From Bombyx mori (Eukaryota > Arthropoda > Insecta > Lepidoptera > Bombycidae), in NCBI RefSeq assembly GCF_030269925.1, contig NC_085128.1, positions 12,216,501 through 12,280,500 on the forward strand: a stretch of 64,000 nucleotides of DNA, given 5' to 3'. Both the position numbers and the translations under genes were made by a program. Below, piece after piece: positions 10,380 through 22,120 of this stretch (position 1 is its first letter; each line of letters starts with the position of its first letter). The notes under the pieces were generated by a model. That model worked only from the letters and a program-made list of their open reading frames with translations. It searched no databases and was not told the origin of the DNA.

Positions 10380-10420
10380 TGCAAATTCAGTTCGAGACAG
10401 CGAGCCGACGAGTCAAGACC
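10357..10420 (+). promoter_or_regulatory. BEL core promoter: TATA, initiator and DPE
   Basis: A TATA-like ATAAATA at 10358-10364 lies 30 bases before the A (10389) of a perfect insect initiator TCAGTT. At +28 to +32 the sequence is AGACC, which fits the downstream promoter element consensus. In the 5' LTR copy the initiator and DPE remain (A at 3560) but the TATA box is missing. Confidence 0.65.
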
Positions 10421-10664
10421 TCTCCGAAAGAAGAGGAGAGCGCCAACCGAACAAGAAAAGACTCGCTCCTACGCCCTGCGCCGGTCAAGCCACGAGGACC
10501 GTGTGAACGCCATACTGAAGCCTTCGTTATTTTCCTCGAACCAATCCCAGCACCCGTTCCGCGACAGCCACTGCGGCAATACTCGAGCCACCACGTTTGC
10601 CACGAGTAAGAAGTCTAAAAATCACACGTGGTGGCCGAAACCTGAGCGGTGGCCGTCCGGAATA
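10380..10664 (+). repeat. BEL 3' LTR, R-U5 part
   Basis: This 285-base segment is nearly identical to 3551-3836. It ends in GGAATA, after which the two copies diverge (primer site in the 5' copy, flanking DNA here). Confidence 0.88.
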
Positions 10665-11487
10665 CTAGTGATCTTTAAAAAAATAAAAATGTACCAAACC
10701 ACTTTTGAGTTTAAAATAAAAAATTGCAGATAAGTTTGGGAATAACGCTATTTGAATCTTTAAATAAAGAACTTAAAATATATTCTAGAACCTAATGGGA
10801 TACATTATTATTTGCGGTATATGAGATTTTCTGACAACTATGATCATTATTCTAAACTAAGATTACAACTATTCTCCTTCTGTAATCAATGTTTTTATGG
10901 ATAATGTGTAAGGGAACAGGAAATATGTATTATTGTGAAGCTTGTGGATACCTGGAGATATTAAATACGACTTTCTTAGGAAGGAAGGATTACTGATGGC
11001 CCGAAGGCTTTTCCAGTTTCACCAGAACAGGTGGGCGAGCACGGGCTCAGCCTTTTCTTGGTCATAATTAACAGTAGCTGTATTTGTTGGGTTTTTTTAC
11101 ACAAAATTCGAGTAACATTATTACTGTTGAGGGATTTTGGAATATCAGTTTAACCATAACCATAGAAATCATTTTTTTAGCAATCGGCAGAAAAAATTAA
11201 ATAACCTCGTATTGTATATTATACTCGATGCTTACATAAATTCAGAACAGGAATGAGCAATTTTCTCAGGTATTTTTGGTATTGGTTCTGAAGACGTTCA
11301 ATGAATCGTTACGAGTTCCTTTTGTTAAATTTATATGGATATATCAGAGGCGATGTTTGCTGAAAATTTGTATGTTTCTTCTAAAATATTCAGCAAATTT
11401 TAATATATACATAAATGTTCACTTATCGAGAAGTTTACGAGAATTTTGATTTAGCTGTAGTGATTTCTACATTCTAAGGTGTTCTAG
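10665..11487. other. AT-rich stretch, no gene seen
   Basis: Long A and T runs with stops in all frames. A GC-richer patch at about 10975-11060 could be the eroded edge of an old repeat, but I cannot place it. Confidence 0.5.
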
Positions 11488-11727
11488 AGAGATCCTCTTG
11501 TGAGTCCGCGCGGGTAGATACCACCGCCCTGCCTATTTCTGCCGTGAAGCAGTAATGCGTTTCGGTCTGAAGGGTGGGACAGCCGTTGTAACTATACTGA
11601 GATCTTAGAACTTATAACTCAAGATGGGTGGCGCATATTTACGTTGTAGATTGTCTATGGGCTCCAGTAACCACTTAACACCAGGTGGGCTGTGAGCTCG
11701 TCCACCAATCTAAGCAATAAAAAAAAA
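11488..11727 (+). mobile_element. Bm1 SINE, body and tail
   Basis: Contains the Bm1 body from the CCTCTTGTGAGTCC start through AACCACTTAACACCAGG to the AATAAAAAAA tail. The tRNA-like head and the first bases of the body are missing. Confidence 0.88.
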
Positions 11728-12736
11728 TCATTTTGACTGTAAAATGATTTTTTACTATTTTTGTTGATCAATAAACACGATAATTCAGTGGTAGTTTTCA
11801 GAACTTCTTAACGGTATTGGCAAATGAGATGGAATACGTGATTTTATTAGTAGTATGCCTGCTTAGGCTGTTCCCATAAAATCCATACAATAATACAAGA
11901 GAAACTATGTGATGAATACAAATAAATTGAATTATTTCCCATTTAAAACTTCAATTTTCACGTTGTCAAATATTGATTGTTTACCTGTTCCACCGAATAT
12001 AAACCGACACAAAGCAGAACATGAGATAAATGAATTCTGTATGCTCTGTTCAGTTCTGCCCTGAGGCAAACGAAGTCGGATCATTTCCATGTAAAAATAA
12101 TTTTGAATATACTAAATAAGTAAGCTAGCGTGTTCTTTTGTTAAATGAAATGTTTTTGTAAATTCACAGGAATAATAAAATAATGTTTGTTTTGGATAGT
12201 AATCATATGATTACGGGAAATTACGGGAAGGAAACCAAATTAGCTATTAGCTATTAGCGCTTAGATGCGAAAAAATGAAGAATAGTCGATTTTTTTTTGT
12301 TTAATCAATATTAAGTTTTAATTTGTAATTATATGAACGTAATACAATTAAAATAAATAAGGGGATATCTTCCGTAGACATACATTAATAACATGAATAC
12401 CTAATTAATAAATAAATAAAATAAACTTTTATGTCGTAAATTAATTCAATGCAGTACCGAACCGTCGACTTAAGCAGTAGTACGGAATCTTCCACTATGC
12501 TTATAAACAGATACAGTACATTCTCACGAATTTTCATTTATAAACGGATCAACTAAACCTTTAAATTTATGATTAAGTAACACGGCTTAAAATATTACAT
12601 CTGAATATAGTTTCTCGCTTCTGACCAAAGATCTGCCTTATGCCGATTATAATAAAAACCTAGTTTACTTTAAATTCTCAGTCATACAATCAATCAATCT
12701 ATACATATTGAACGTTATGCTTTGACAACAATATGT
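11728..12736. other. AT-rich stretch, no gene seen
   Basis: No coding signal or element boundary is visible. A short tandem of TAGCTAT units lies at about 12241-12260. Confidence 0.5.
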
Positions 12737-12981
12737 TACTGGTGGTAGGACCTCTTGTGAGTCCGCGCGGTTGGGTACCACCACCCTGCCTATTTCTACC
12801 GTGAAGCAGTAATGCGTCTCGGTTTGAAGGGTGGGGCAGCCGTTGTAACTATACTTGAGACCTTAGAACTTGTATCTCAAGGTAGGTGGCGCATTTACGT
12901 TGTGGATGTCTATGGGCTCCAGTAACCACTTAACACCAGGTGGGCTGTGAGCTCGTCCACCACCTAAGCAATAAAAAAAAA
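12737..12981 (+). mobile_element. Bm1 SINE, body and tail
   Basis: Starts at CTGGTGGTAGGACC and ends in an A-rich tail. It is well preserved and lacks the tRNA head. A separate head in the opposite orientation follows at 13044. Confidence 0.9.
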
Positions 12982-13043
12982 GTCATTTCTTTATCGTAAA
13001 TGTTGCTTATGAGGCATGTGTTTGGTACGTATTAACTTAAAAA

Positions 13044-13136
13044 ATGAGAGCTGTCTGCGAGATTTGAACTCTGGTATAGTTGTCGTGCTCGATACGCTTA
13101 CACCGAACGTCTTATCCTTTAGGCCGTGATGGCTTC
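13044..13136 (-). mobile_element. Detached Bm1 tRNA-like head
   Basis: On the minus strand this reads as a tRNA-like promoter with GGCCTAAAGGATAAGACG near the A box and GAGTTCAAATC near the B box, the same arrangement as in complete Bm1 copies. No body is attached. Confidence 0.65.
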
Positions 13137-13398
13137 ATAAGAAATATTCATTTAATATAAAAAACTGATAAAACATCGCAGCGCAGTCAAAATATCGCGC
13201 TAGCGACGTTAAATAACAGGGCATTATCTCCGGAACAATATAACAGCAACCTGCGCCGCAATAAGCAACGCTCACCAGTTAATGGCCGTCCGTCCGTCAA
13301 AAATGGGGTGCCAATGATTTGGGATAGATTTTTGTTTGTTTTATCTGAACGTGGTAGTTCGTTAACCCTCATAAGTTGACATGAATTCAACATTTCAG

Positions 13399-13632
13399 TT
13401 TACCACAAGCACCGGTCATTGTCCTCGTCGAACCCATCGCTTGCGACGAAGGGCTCGACGAGCGAATCAACCCACAGACAAGCCACAGATCCGGTGGTAG
13501 ATTCTGCGAAGCACTGCCCTTGCTAGGGCCAGTATTAGCATTACTTCGACTTGAGCCCCGTGAGCTCACCTACATGCTAGGGCAAAGCTAAAATAGCCTC
13601 TCAATCAGCATAGGCAGGAATAAAAAAAAAGT
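13399..13632 (+). mobile_element. Jockey LINE 3' end, 5'-truncated
   Basis: Matches the last part of the jockey element (about 3270-3545), with internal deletions, and ends in a short A tail. A short AGTTT on both sides may be the target duplication. Confidence 0.85.
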
Positions 13633-14948
13633 TTCACTTTAATAGTTTTAGCAACGAAATCCTGGTACTAACCCTCACCGCTAACGCCTTATTACCAAGT
13701 ACTGCAAAAAAAATGCGGGTTTCGTTATTAAAATCGTACGCAAAAACATGGAATGTACTGATTTACTTCCTTAAAATTTACTTAAAGAGAAAAACCCTAA
13801 AATTCTTGCACGACTATACATTAGTTAGTATAAATACTTCAAACGTCTTGATATTGTCAACCAAGCTAATGTCGTTTTAAAATGCTTTTATCTAATAAGT
13901 ATTTCAAATAGTTGTACATATTGTACATTGATTTTGTTCATTATTTATTTTTATTAAGGTATCAAAATTCTGTAGCTATAAATTTATTCGCAGAAAAACG
14001 TAAATTGTATGTAGCTTTTCCTTGAAAACATGCAGCGAAAAACTTGACCAACAAATTTTAATTGAATGAAAAGAAACCTTAAAACATGCATATTTTAACT
14101 TTTACAATTATCGAATACAGAATTTTCTTCTATTTTTGGGAGTCTTAGACATAACATCTTATACATAATATTTACATACATAATTTTAAGGTTAAGTTTC
14201 ATGGCTATTTTAGACAGTTAGTACAATATTGAAATGTGACGAATGACGACAATTTAGTCACCCTGAACCACGAAAAATGTAGAATATTCGGAGCGTTCGA
14301 AATAATAAACAAAATTAATAGACGCAAGATTAAAACTATAATCAAATATTGATTATTCGATAAGAAATTGACGAAGAATGTAAAAACATTCTGCTCTTTT
14401 TTCACAAGCACCCTTTTTATTCAGATTTCTCTGAACAAAAATTATGGTTAACCCAATCTTGTTTCGTCTATAGAAAAAGTGTTATACAGATATTGATATT
14501 TGTATTTTGTGGCCTCGCCGTTCTATCCTTGTTAGTAAAATTTATTTAGTATTATTAAGTTCTAGAGTTGCTATCTGATTTGAAACAAAAGCTTCATTGT
14601 CTATCAGTATTTCTTACTTAGTTTCGAAATATGTTTAATTAATATTATAATAATGTTTTTTTTTCAGCTTTTCGTTTTCGAGTTAGACTATCTCTTCGTA
14701 TTCTTCTATATAATATAAGAATTCACACAAACACGAATGCACATCACGTTGCAACAATATACGACAATGTGATACCAATATATTCAAATAACTAGGCAGC
14801 GTCAGGACAGCCACAGTTTTGTAAATCCTTTGGTGCCATTGTCCTGTACTATTCTGCTGATGCAAAGGAGTCACGATTTCCAATTTAATAGGAAGTACAG
14901 CAGTTCTAGTGTGATAAAAGTGCACGGTGTCGTACGACGGTGTCGTTT
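13633..14948. other. AT-rich stretch, no gene seen
   Basis: Mostly AT-rich. The minus strand is open over 14683-14948, but the frame runs on into the neighbouring SINE and has no supported start or splice site, so I do not call it a gene. Confidence 0.5.
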
Positions 14949-15184
14949 CTGGTGGTAGGACCTCTTGTGAGTCCGCACGGGTAGGTACCACCACCCTGCC
15001 TACTTCTGCCGTGAAGCAGTGATGCGTTTCGGTTTGAAGGGTGGGGCAGCCGTTGTAACTATACTTGAGACCTTAGAACTTATATCTCAAGGTAGGTGGC
15101 GTTGTAGATGTCTATGGGATCCAGTAACAACTTAACACTAGGTGGGCTGTGAGTTCGTCCACCCATCTAAGCAATAAAAAAAAA
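14949..15184 (+). mobile_element. Bm1 SINE, body and tail
   Basis: Clear Bm1 body from CTGGTGGTAGG to the AATAAAAAAA tail, with a small deletion in the GCGCATTTACG part. Confidence 0.9.
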
Positions 15185-17131
15185 TCATCGCGGCAGAATA
15201 GGGGTGATTTTACTCATCTGTGCGGGATCATTAGACGTCCTACCATCAGTAAGTACGTTAAAGAATTTATAAGATTATTTTTTTAATTTTCATCGATTGA
15301 GTATTACGGTGACAATGAAAGGTTGTCTTTGGCTCAAAACTTTAGCTATATATTATAATTATCAAAAAGAATCGCGTTGGCCAGAAAGAATCACTAACAA
15401 AACTTAGTCAATGGTATCTCTACTTTTTATTTCATATTCATTGACTATTATTAAGCGCTATTAGGTTGCAAGCTTAGCTTAATTTATCGCTTTATTCAGT
15501 ACAATGATGTAATAACTCATCGAATTTGAATTATAAACAACAGCTTATCACGTAGCGACCGACGTAGCGCATTCGTAGCATGACTCGTAGCAGCGGGATA
15601 GATCTAATGAGGGGCACTGATATTGTAGCGCTCAGCCGGCGGCCAACTCCAGCGGCCTTTATAAATTGGTTTCATGCATATTTATTTATTCAAATATTTA
15701 TGAATTGAAATCTCCACAACTACTGAAATATGCCCTCTCCGGACCAGAATTGAATCAACAAGGTAAATTAGGTAGACGCGTGCAGTAATAAATAATGTTT
15801 GGTTTTAGACCGATCCGAATGGAAACTAACTAAGAAAACTCCTCTTGTGGTAGTATTCAAAGTATTCTTCATAAAGTTTAGCTTTCGAACGAGAAAGCTG
15901 CGAACATTTTTTAAGTTTTACTCTCCTGACGATTCAGGGAATTGGTGCATAATGACCGAACTTCTGCACTTTTGTGATGCACGTGCAGTTTTTAATGAAC
16001 GTTTCTATAGTGCGTACGCAGTCAGGACTTACTGATAGATTTATAATATCTTCACTAAAACGAATATAATTATAAACTTTGCATATTTTGAGATTGCTTA
16101 GTTAGACATTTTTTCTGAAAATACGCTAGAATACTAATAAATGTAATCAACAGTATCACATACATACATTGTGTCAATAAGTTTTTAAATAACTTAGTAC
16201 AAACTATTTCTTTTAAGGAAAACACGGTAACAATATACACTATTAGGAAATTTATATCAGTGAAGAAATATTATGTCGTGTGAAATTTTAGTAATTCACC
16301 TTACATTTCAAATATGACCACAAAATGTATATAAACAAAACGATGTTGTCAATGGACATAAATCATAAATCGTGACGTGAGTGTGTAAAAAGCTTAAGAA
16401 AAACAAAATAAGTTAGTTCTCTGCATTTTCTTCAGTCAGATATTTCCTTAGGCAGACTTCAAAGCTCAAAATTGAATCGCAAATTATGGCCACTGAATCT
16501 AGATACGCATTATGTGTCACATAATGTATTCGATAGGGCTCCAACGTTAGGGCTACAATTTGGTAGATATTTTACTGGTTAATACATAGAAATTTTCGCT
16601 GAAATTCTGACAACTTGGAAAGGCTGATAGAAACATGTGGACAGAAAAGACCAATGGTCAATCACCTTACAGGCATGCTTATTACTGAAGCAAGACTGCC
16701 GAAGATAAATAAAACACGTGGAGAAGAAATGACACGACCGTCAGAAATAAAGGTACCGACTCAGAAGAAGAAGCAAAAAGCTGTAAGGAAAAAAATAGGA
16801 AAAAGCAAATTCTCGTGCCATTTTCTAAGTTGACTTTTAAAACATACATTCGAACAGGCTTGATAAGTGAGGGAAGCTTCTCGAATTGGAAACTAATTAA
16901 ACTCGAAGGCACGAATCAATACTTACAGTTGTGAATTAAGACATTTCTACTTGCGGAGGTAATTGGGCAAAAGTTCATTTCAAATATTGATATTGGTGTA
17001 AGGAAGATTTTACTTTGAATTGAAGGAGATTTTAGGTGGTGCGTGCAAAGTTTCTTAAGATTCCTATTTCTTCTACCGATAAAGTCATGATACTACAATC
17101 TTATATATGAACTGTCTTAATAACCAACAAA
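15185..17131. other. No supported gene; GTAGC-rich patch
   Basis: At 15550-15600 the motif GTAGC recurs five times in about 45 bases. An open frame at 15799-16035 follows a possible acceptor (GGTTTTAG), but its composition is unconvincing. The rest is AT-rich. Confidence 0.45.
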
Positions 17132-17220
17132 ATGGATCCCGGAAAAACTGCGGATGAGAACTTCGCTATCCACGATCTGCTGCCAAAGGATCTTCTTTTA
17201 TTTTGGCCACCTGCACGTAG
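17132..17220 (+). CDS. Candidate host first coding exon
   Basis: An ATG in good context (AAAATGG) opens a frame of 29 codons that ends in CGTAG followed by GTAACT, a good 5' splice site. The predicted peptide starts MDPGKTADENF and is mixed-composition, unlike the AT-rich surroundings. If spliced here it would pass on two bases of an unfinished codon. If not spliced, the frame stops two codons later, so a full protein needs a further exon that I have not found in a matching phase. I do not recognise the protein. Confidence 0.3.
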
Positions 17221-17477
17221 GTAACTACAAGACCTCGACAAGGCTATTATGGTTATTAGAAGGAAAAACCTAACGATTAATCATCTTGTACTTGTCGAGT
17301 ACTAATAGCTACCTAAGGGTATCAATTCTTTTATTAGCCAGAGTGCAAATCTTTAATGATATCCCTGGGTAAAGGGATAACCAAAAATAGGACGGTTCTT
17401 TTAATATCTCTCCTACATTCTTCGCTTTCATGCTTTTAATAGACAATTTTGTTAATTCATCATTCAAGTTATTTGTA

Positions 17478-17860
17478 TTTTTTTTTGTTTTTTATTGCTT
17501 AGGTAGGTGGACGAGCTCACAGCCCACCTGGTGTTAAGTGGTTACTGGAGCCCATAGACATCTACGACGTATATGCGCCACCCACCTTGAGATATAAGTT
17601 CTAAGGTCTCAAGTATAGTAACAACGGCTGCCCCACCCTTCAAACCGAAACGCATTACTGCTTCACGGCAGAAATAGGCAGGGTGGTGGTACCTACCCGT
17701 GCGGACTCACAAGAGGTCCTACCACCAGTAAAAAAATTGTGAATATGTCATGTGCGTATTTAGTTAGAGAACCTGTCTGCGGGATTTCGTCACCAGAATA
17801 GTCGTGTCACTCGATGCGAGTACATCGGGCGTATTATCCTTTAGGCGACGACGGCTTACT
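17478..17860 (-). mobile_element. Bm1 SINE with diverged linker and head
   Basis: In reverse orientation the body runs from the T-rich end at 17478 to ACCACCAGTA at about 17730. The tRNA-like head follows to about 17860, with CCTTTAGGC near its end. The linker between body and head is strongly altered or shortened. Confidence 0.88.
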
Positions 17861-18295
17861 GAACCATAAGCTATCCGTTATACTACTGAGTCTACTTCAT
17901 GTCTTCAGATGCACAACATGTGTCCTGAACTCGATTTACCCTCGAGTTCTAGTTACGAACAATTCAATACCACTGATTAAATTTAAAAAAAAATATAATT
18001 CGCCCCAAATTGCGTCGCGATTCTCATTTCCTAATTTTAATCTCCTTTATCCGAGTAAACTACATTCGATTATAAACGATACGAACTAATAGGACCGTAA
18101 TTGGTTATCGAACGCAACTAATTTGTTAAACAGCGTATCATCGCCGTGTTACGCAACAAAGCGATTCGATTTAGTAAACAATTCGTATTATTAGATATAT
18201 TGCGATCGAGAAAAATAATGATGATATAATTAACATTTAAAGCGGACTTGAACGTACGTGATCCTAAGTGACTTGTTGTAAAAAAAGAACTATAA

Positions 18296-18474
18296 TATTG
18301 CGGGTTTGATTTTTATTACACGATGTTATTTCTTCACCGTGGAAGTCAATCGTGAACAATTGTTAAGTACGTTCATTGGAAAAATTGGTACCTGCCTGCG
18401 GGATTCGAACACTGGGCATCGCTACATACGAATGCACCAGGCATCTTATCCTTTAGGCCACGAAGACTTCAAGT
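18296..18474 (-). mobile_element. Bm1 head and linker without body
   Basis: Carries the Bm1 linker (TTCACCGTGGAAGTCAATCG) and head (GCGGGATTCGAACAC, then CCTTTAGGCCACG) in reverse orientation. The body is absent on the left side. Confidence 0.8.
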
Positions 18475-19182
18475 TGATAAAAATATAATCCAATTAAAGT
18501 TTTATCAAAAAAAACATCCAAAAAAAACGCTTCTCTAAGTTCCTTTAGATCCCAGCGTCGCGTTTCAAAGTTGTATTATATTCCTGTGCTTACTTTATAT
18601 TATTTAGCTTTGATATATTTGCAATTTAAGTTGCCTGAAACTCGGCGAGAGTGAGGCCAGATTAAATTACATATTTTTGTGTTACTCTCTAAAGAAAGCA
18701 AACGACTTTAGACTGTAAACAAGACAGGGAGAGAGTAAAAAACAAAGTTAATAAAATTGAACGTACGAATATTAATACGCGAATTGGCTTAAGGCTTTTG
18801 AAAATTAATAATGGAATTGGTTGAGACAAGTGCCTGGCGTATGCACGGATTGTTATTTGGGATTTTGTTTATAAAATTTTGAAAATAATAACGCTTTGGT
18901 TTATTAAGAGGTAAAGCTGGTATTTTGATTCGTTTTTGCTTAAACATAAGTACATGTGTAAAATTCCTCAATATATAGAGTCTACCACACTACCTTAGCA
19001 CAGTATGGTCATATTTACGTTTTATGCAGCCAAATGCATTTCAATATTACAATGGTCGCCTTAAGAGCGCACAACACAAATCGCTACCTGAGCAGTTCCG
19101 TACGGTAAATACCAAAAAATTATGTCTATTTTTGCCGCATTGCAGTTATGGTAAGTGGTAAGGTCTTCATTTATATTCCAGG
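18475..19182. other. AT-rich stretch, no gene seen
   Basis: Stops in every frame. Short open frames such as 18789-18971 on the minus strand have no supporting signal. Confidence 0.5.
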
Positions 19183-19502
19183 CCGGCCGAACCTCATACG
19201 AGGTGTTCGCGCCTAGGATCTACGCGGGGTATGTGGGACTTGACGGATATTTGGGGCAGACCGTGGGCTTAAGAATATTATTAGGGTCCTACCCACCAAA
19301 CGCCCTCCGCCCGTGATCTCCGCCCGTGACCAGAACCCAGGCAGGGTAGGGGGATTCCCGGGGTTAACCCTACAACCAAACTCGCGGCGCCACTCCGGTT
19401 AACCATCGTTGACGACTAGCGGCGCCGGTCTCCGCGGTACGGTGGACCGTCTGATCGCCCGAGTGGTTTCACTGGTGTTCCGGGATACCCTGCTGGGTTA
19501 GA
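19183..19502 (-). mobile_element. R1-clade LINE 3' UTR fragment
   Basis: Matches the 3' UTR of the R1-type element at 57111-58645 over the GAACCTC, GCGCCTAGG and GGTGTTCCGGGATACC blocks, in the same orientation. It is GC-rich within AT-rich DNA. No poly-A run remains at its left end. Confidence 0.75.
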
Positions 19503-19711
19503 ACCCAGTGATGACGTATGTGATGATTCAAAAACAGCACGTGAATACTACCTTTAAAATAGACCTGAATTGTAAATTTCTTATGGCCCACCATTTCGTA
19601 AGTATTCACATTCACTTCTAGACTATCTATACCAACCATACATCTATCCACTTATGCTAATAAAAAAAGATTACGTATTTTGAAAACTGATAAAAGTTCT
19701 TTTATCATTAC

Positions 19712-19816
19712 CTTTATTCCAATGTGGATCGGGAAGTCTGAAGCTAATGCTGGTTGCGGATGTAACGCCGGCAACAGCGGCAGTGGCAAAGGACAGGACA
19801 TCATAGTTGCGCCAAC
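19712..19816 (-). CDS. Candidate host internal exon
   Basis: On the minus strand a pyrimidine-rich tract ending TTCTTCTTTCTAG precedes this 105-base segment, and AAAG|GTAATG follows it: both canonical splice signals. The segment is much richer in GC than its flanks. Reading frame 3 gives 34 uninterrupted codons, beginning WRNYDVLSFATAAV and ending LPDPHWNK, with a short hydrophobic stretch. A second frame is also open but is low-complexity. Entry and exit phases are both 1, so the exon could be skipped without a frameshift. I do not recognise the family. It may belong to a gene on the minus strand whose other exons lie outside the window. Confidence 0.45.
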
Positions 19817-19848
19817 CTAGAAAGAAGAAAAACATCAAATTTTAATAA

Positions 19849-20271
19849 TCTATATATTAATACGTGAAGCAAAATCTTTGTATCCCTTTTTACGAAAATT
19901 GCGGGGACGGAGGAATATGAAATTTTCCACATTTATAGAGAATATAGAGAAGAAGTGCACAATGCTATTTTTTTTGTTCAATAATGCATAAATGATACAT
20001 TAAATCAATAAAGAAAAATCACACATACTACATACCATGTATTTGACGCACACACGCATGCATACTACTTAATTTTGTTGTCAAACTTTTGTTCTTGACG
20101 TCTGTGGTCAAATTGAGAATAGAGAATATTGTTTTTCTTTATTAATATTTTTTTATAGTGTAGCCTTGGCGAAATTTGTGATTACAAAAGTATAAAATAC
20201 AATCATAATAGTGTACAAACTTACAATTCTAATTAATTATAGTTGAATTTCGACTACTGCAGGATCTGTAG
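19849..20271 (+). mobile_element. Non-autonomous Helitron, 423 bp (copy 1)
   Basis: Begins with TCTATATATTAATACG after a host A and ends with a hairpin (AGTTGAATTTCGACT) followed by GATCTGTAG before a host T. It has the same length as the copy at 30335-30757. The terminal CTAG is altered here to CTGTAG. It encodes no helicase, so it depended on another Helitron. Confidence 0.75.
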
Positions 20272-21222
20272 TTGTTATAAATAAGTGGCGTATAGGTGCA
20301 GTACACTTTTAATTTCAACGCCATTTCTAATACTAGTATCGTTTTGTTTCAAGATAATTTAAACAATGTTAATTGATTCCTAAAAATGTTCATTAATATT
20401 GTTTGGAAACATCATATATTCGCATAAGACATATCGATTAAACGAACAATTGTATGATTAAAATTCTATGCGAACGACATTTCGGTGCAAACTCAAATCA
20501 TTACGAATTATTAACACAGAACTCTTGAACTAATCAAAGTTTGTTTAAAAATAATACGTAATACCTTGTCTTAAAACCTAGCGAGAAATATTACTGAGGC
20601 TATAAAATTATACGCCTTGTAAAACACTGTATTCAACAAATAAACGACACATTACCGTTTCGCTGGACACATTTAGTTAAGATAAATGAGTCGCGATTTG
20701 AGAAAATAAAAAGTTCCCCTGAATATTAGCACAAAAAGTATGTAAATTACAGTTTTAATGGAGGACGCGATGAAGCGACATCTGCTGGGATAATTTAGCG
20801 GGGGACACTAATTTCAAAGGATGTACTATAACTTCAACCGGTCGCTCGTTAAGGATTCAAGGAAATATTTAAGAATGCTATCAGGTTTTCGCTTATGTAA
20901 TTTTTTCTCTAAGTGTTTTTAGTTTTACATTGATGCTTTGCCATGATGAAAATAGTATTTTATAAGGCTTGGGTGGACATTGGACTTCTATTTTAATTGT
21001 AAGTAATCCATCACTAGGGTAATATAGAGAAATATGCAATACGTTGTTAAATTGTATAATGAGTTTAAGAAAATACAAATTACATATTAATCCACGTGTC
21101 ACTTAATAACGACTGTTGACTTGAATCTTTAGGTGACCTTTCATTTAATGGCACTTACTACTTGTGCAAGCCCTAATGTCGTTCAGGATGAAACCAGAAA
21201 AAATTTACGAGGCTTTATGATA
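20272..21222. other. AT-rich stretch, no gene seen
   Basis: No element ends or coding runs are recognised. A GC-richer patch at about 20760-20850 shows no open frame worth reporting. Confidence 0.5.
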
Positions 21223-21462
21223 TTTTTTTTATTGCTTAGATGGGTGAACGAGCTCACAGCCCACCTGGTTTTGAGTGGTTACCGGGGCTCAAAGACATCT
21301 ACAACGTAAATGCCGTCGTCCACCTTCAGATATGAGTCCTAAGGTCTCAGTATAGTTACAACGGCTGCCCCACCCTTCAAACCGAAACGCATTACTGCTT
21401 CACCGCAGAAATAGGCAGGGTGGTGGTATCTACCCGTGCTCACTCACAAGAGTTCCTACCAC
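21223..21462 (-). mobile_element. Bm1 SINE body and tail (first of a tandem pair)
   Basis: Reverse-oriented Bm1 body from its T-rich end to CCTACCAC. A second Bm1 begins immediately afterwards with its own T run. Confidence 0.88.
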
Positions 21463-21911
21463 TTTTTTTTTTTGTTTTTATTGCTAGATGGGTGGACGAG
21501 CTCACAGCCCACCTGGTGTTAAGTGGTTACTGGAGCCCATAGACATCTACGACGTAAATGCGCCACCCACCTTGAGATTATAAGTTCCAAGGTCTCAAGT
21601 ATAGTTACAACGGCTGCCCCACCCTTGAAACCGAAACGCATTACTGCTTCACGGCAGAAATAGGCAGGGCGGTGGTACCTGGTGCGCGGACTCACAACAG
21701 GTCCTACCACCAGTAATTACGCAAATTATAATTTTGCGGGTTTCACTTTTATTGCACGATGTTATTCCTTCACCGTGGAAGTCAATCGTGAACATTTGTC
21801 AAGTACGTATTTCATTAGAAAAATTGGTACCCGCCTGCGGGATTCGAACACCGGTGCATCGCTTCAACACGAATTCACCGGACGTCTTATCTTTTAGGCC
21901 ACGACGACTTA
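21463..21911 (-). mobile_element. Bm1 SINE, near full length with tRNA head
   Basis: Runs from the T-rich 3' end through body, linker (CACCGTGGAAGTCAATCGTG) and tRNA-like head. On the minus strand the head shows GGCCTAAAAGATAAGACG (A-box region) and GTGTTCGAATCCC (B box), the internal promoter for RNA polymerase III. This is one of the best reference copies in the window. Confidence 0.92.
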
Positions 21912-22120
21912 TTAGAATGCGGAAACCGTAAAATACATTATTAATTATATCTACGACTCGCGAAAATGGATTAAAACACTAAAGATAGGTAATTAAAAGT
22001 ATTTATGTTGCTTAAGAAGTGCGTATCTGCAGACTTGATAGCAGTAATTTCGTTAAAAGCTTATCGTATTTCTTTTTGCTATAATGTATCAATAAGTGCT
22101 TTTAGGTATCGGAGATTATA

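Larger units (their letters stand above)
3551..10664 (+). mobile_element. BEL/Pao LTR retrotransposon with a shortened 5' LTR
   Basis: A 286-base segment at 3551-3836 recurs at 10380-10664 in the same orientation, almost identical apart from a few bases near 3770-3777. Between them lies one long gag-pol frame. The 3' copy is preceded by U3-like sequence with a TATA box, while the 5' copy starts with no U3 because the jockey poly-A ends exactly there. No target duplication can be tested, because the true left end is outside the window or lost. Confidence 0.9.

Noticed and set aside
15799..16035. Open frame of 78 codons after an acceptor-like GGTTTTAG
   Set aside because: Peptide composition is typical of random AT-rich frames. 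No homology is recognised and no polyadenylation signal is evident.
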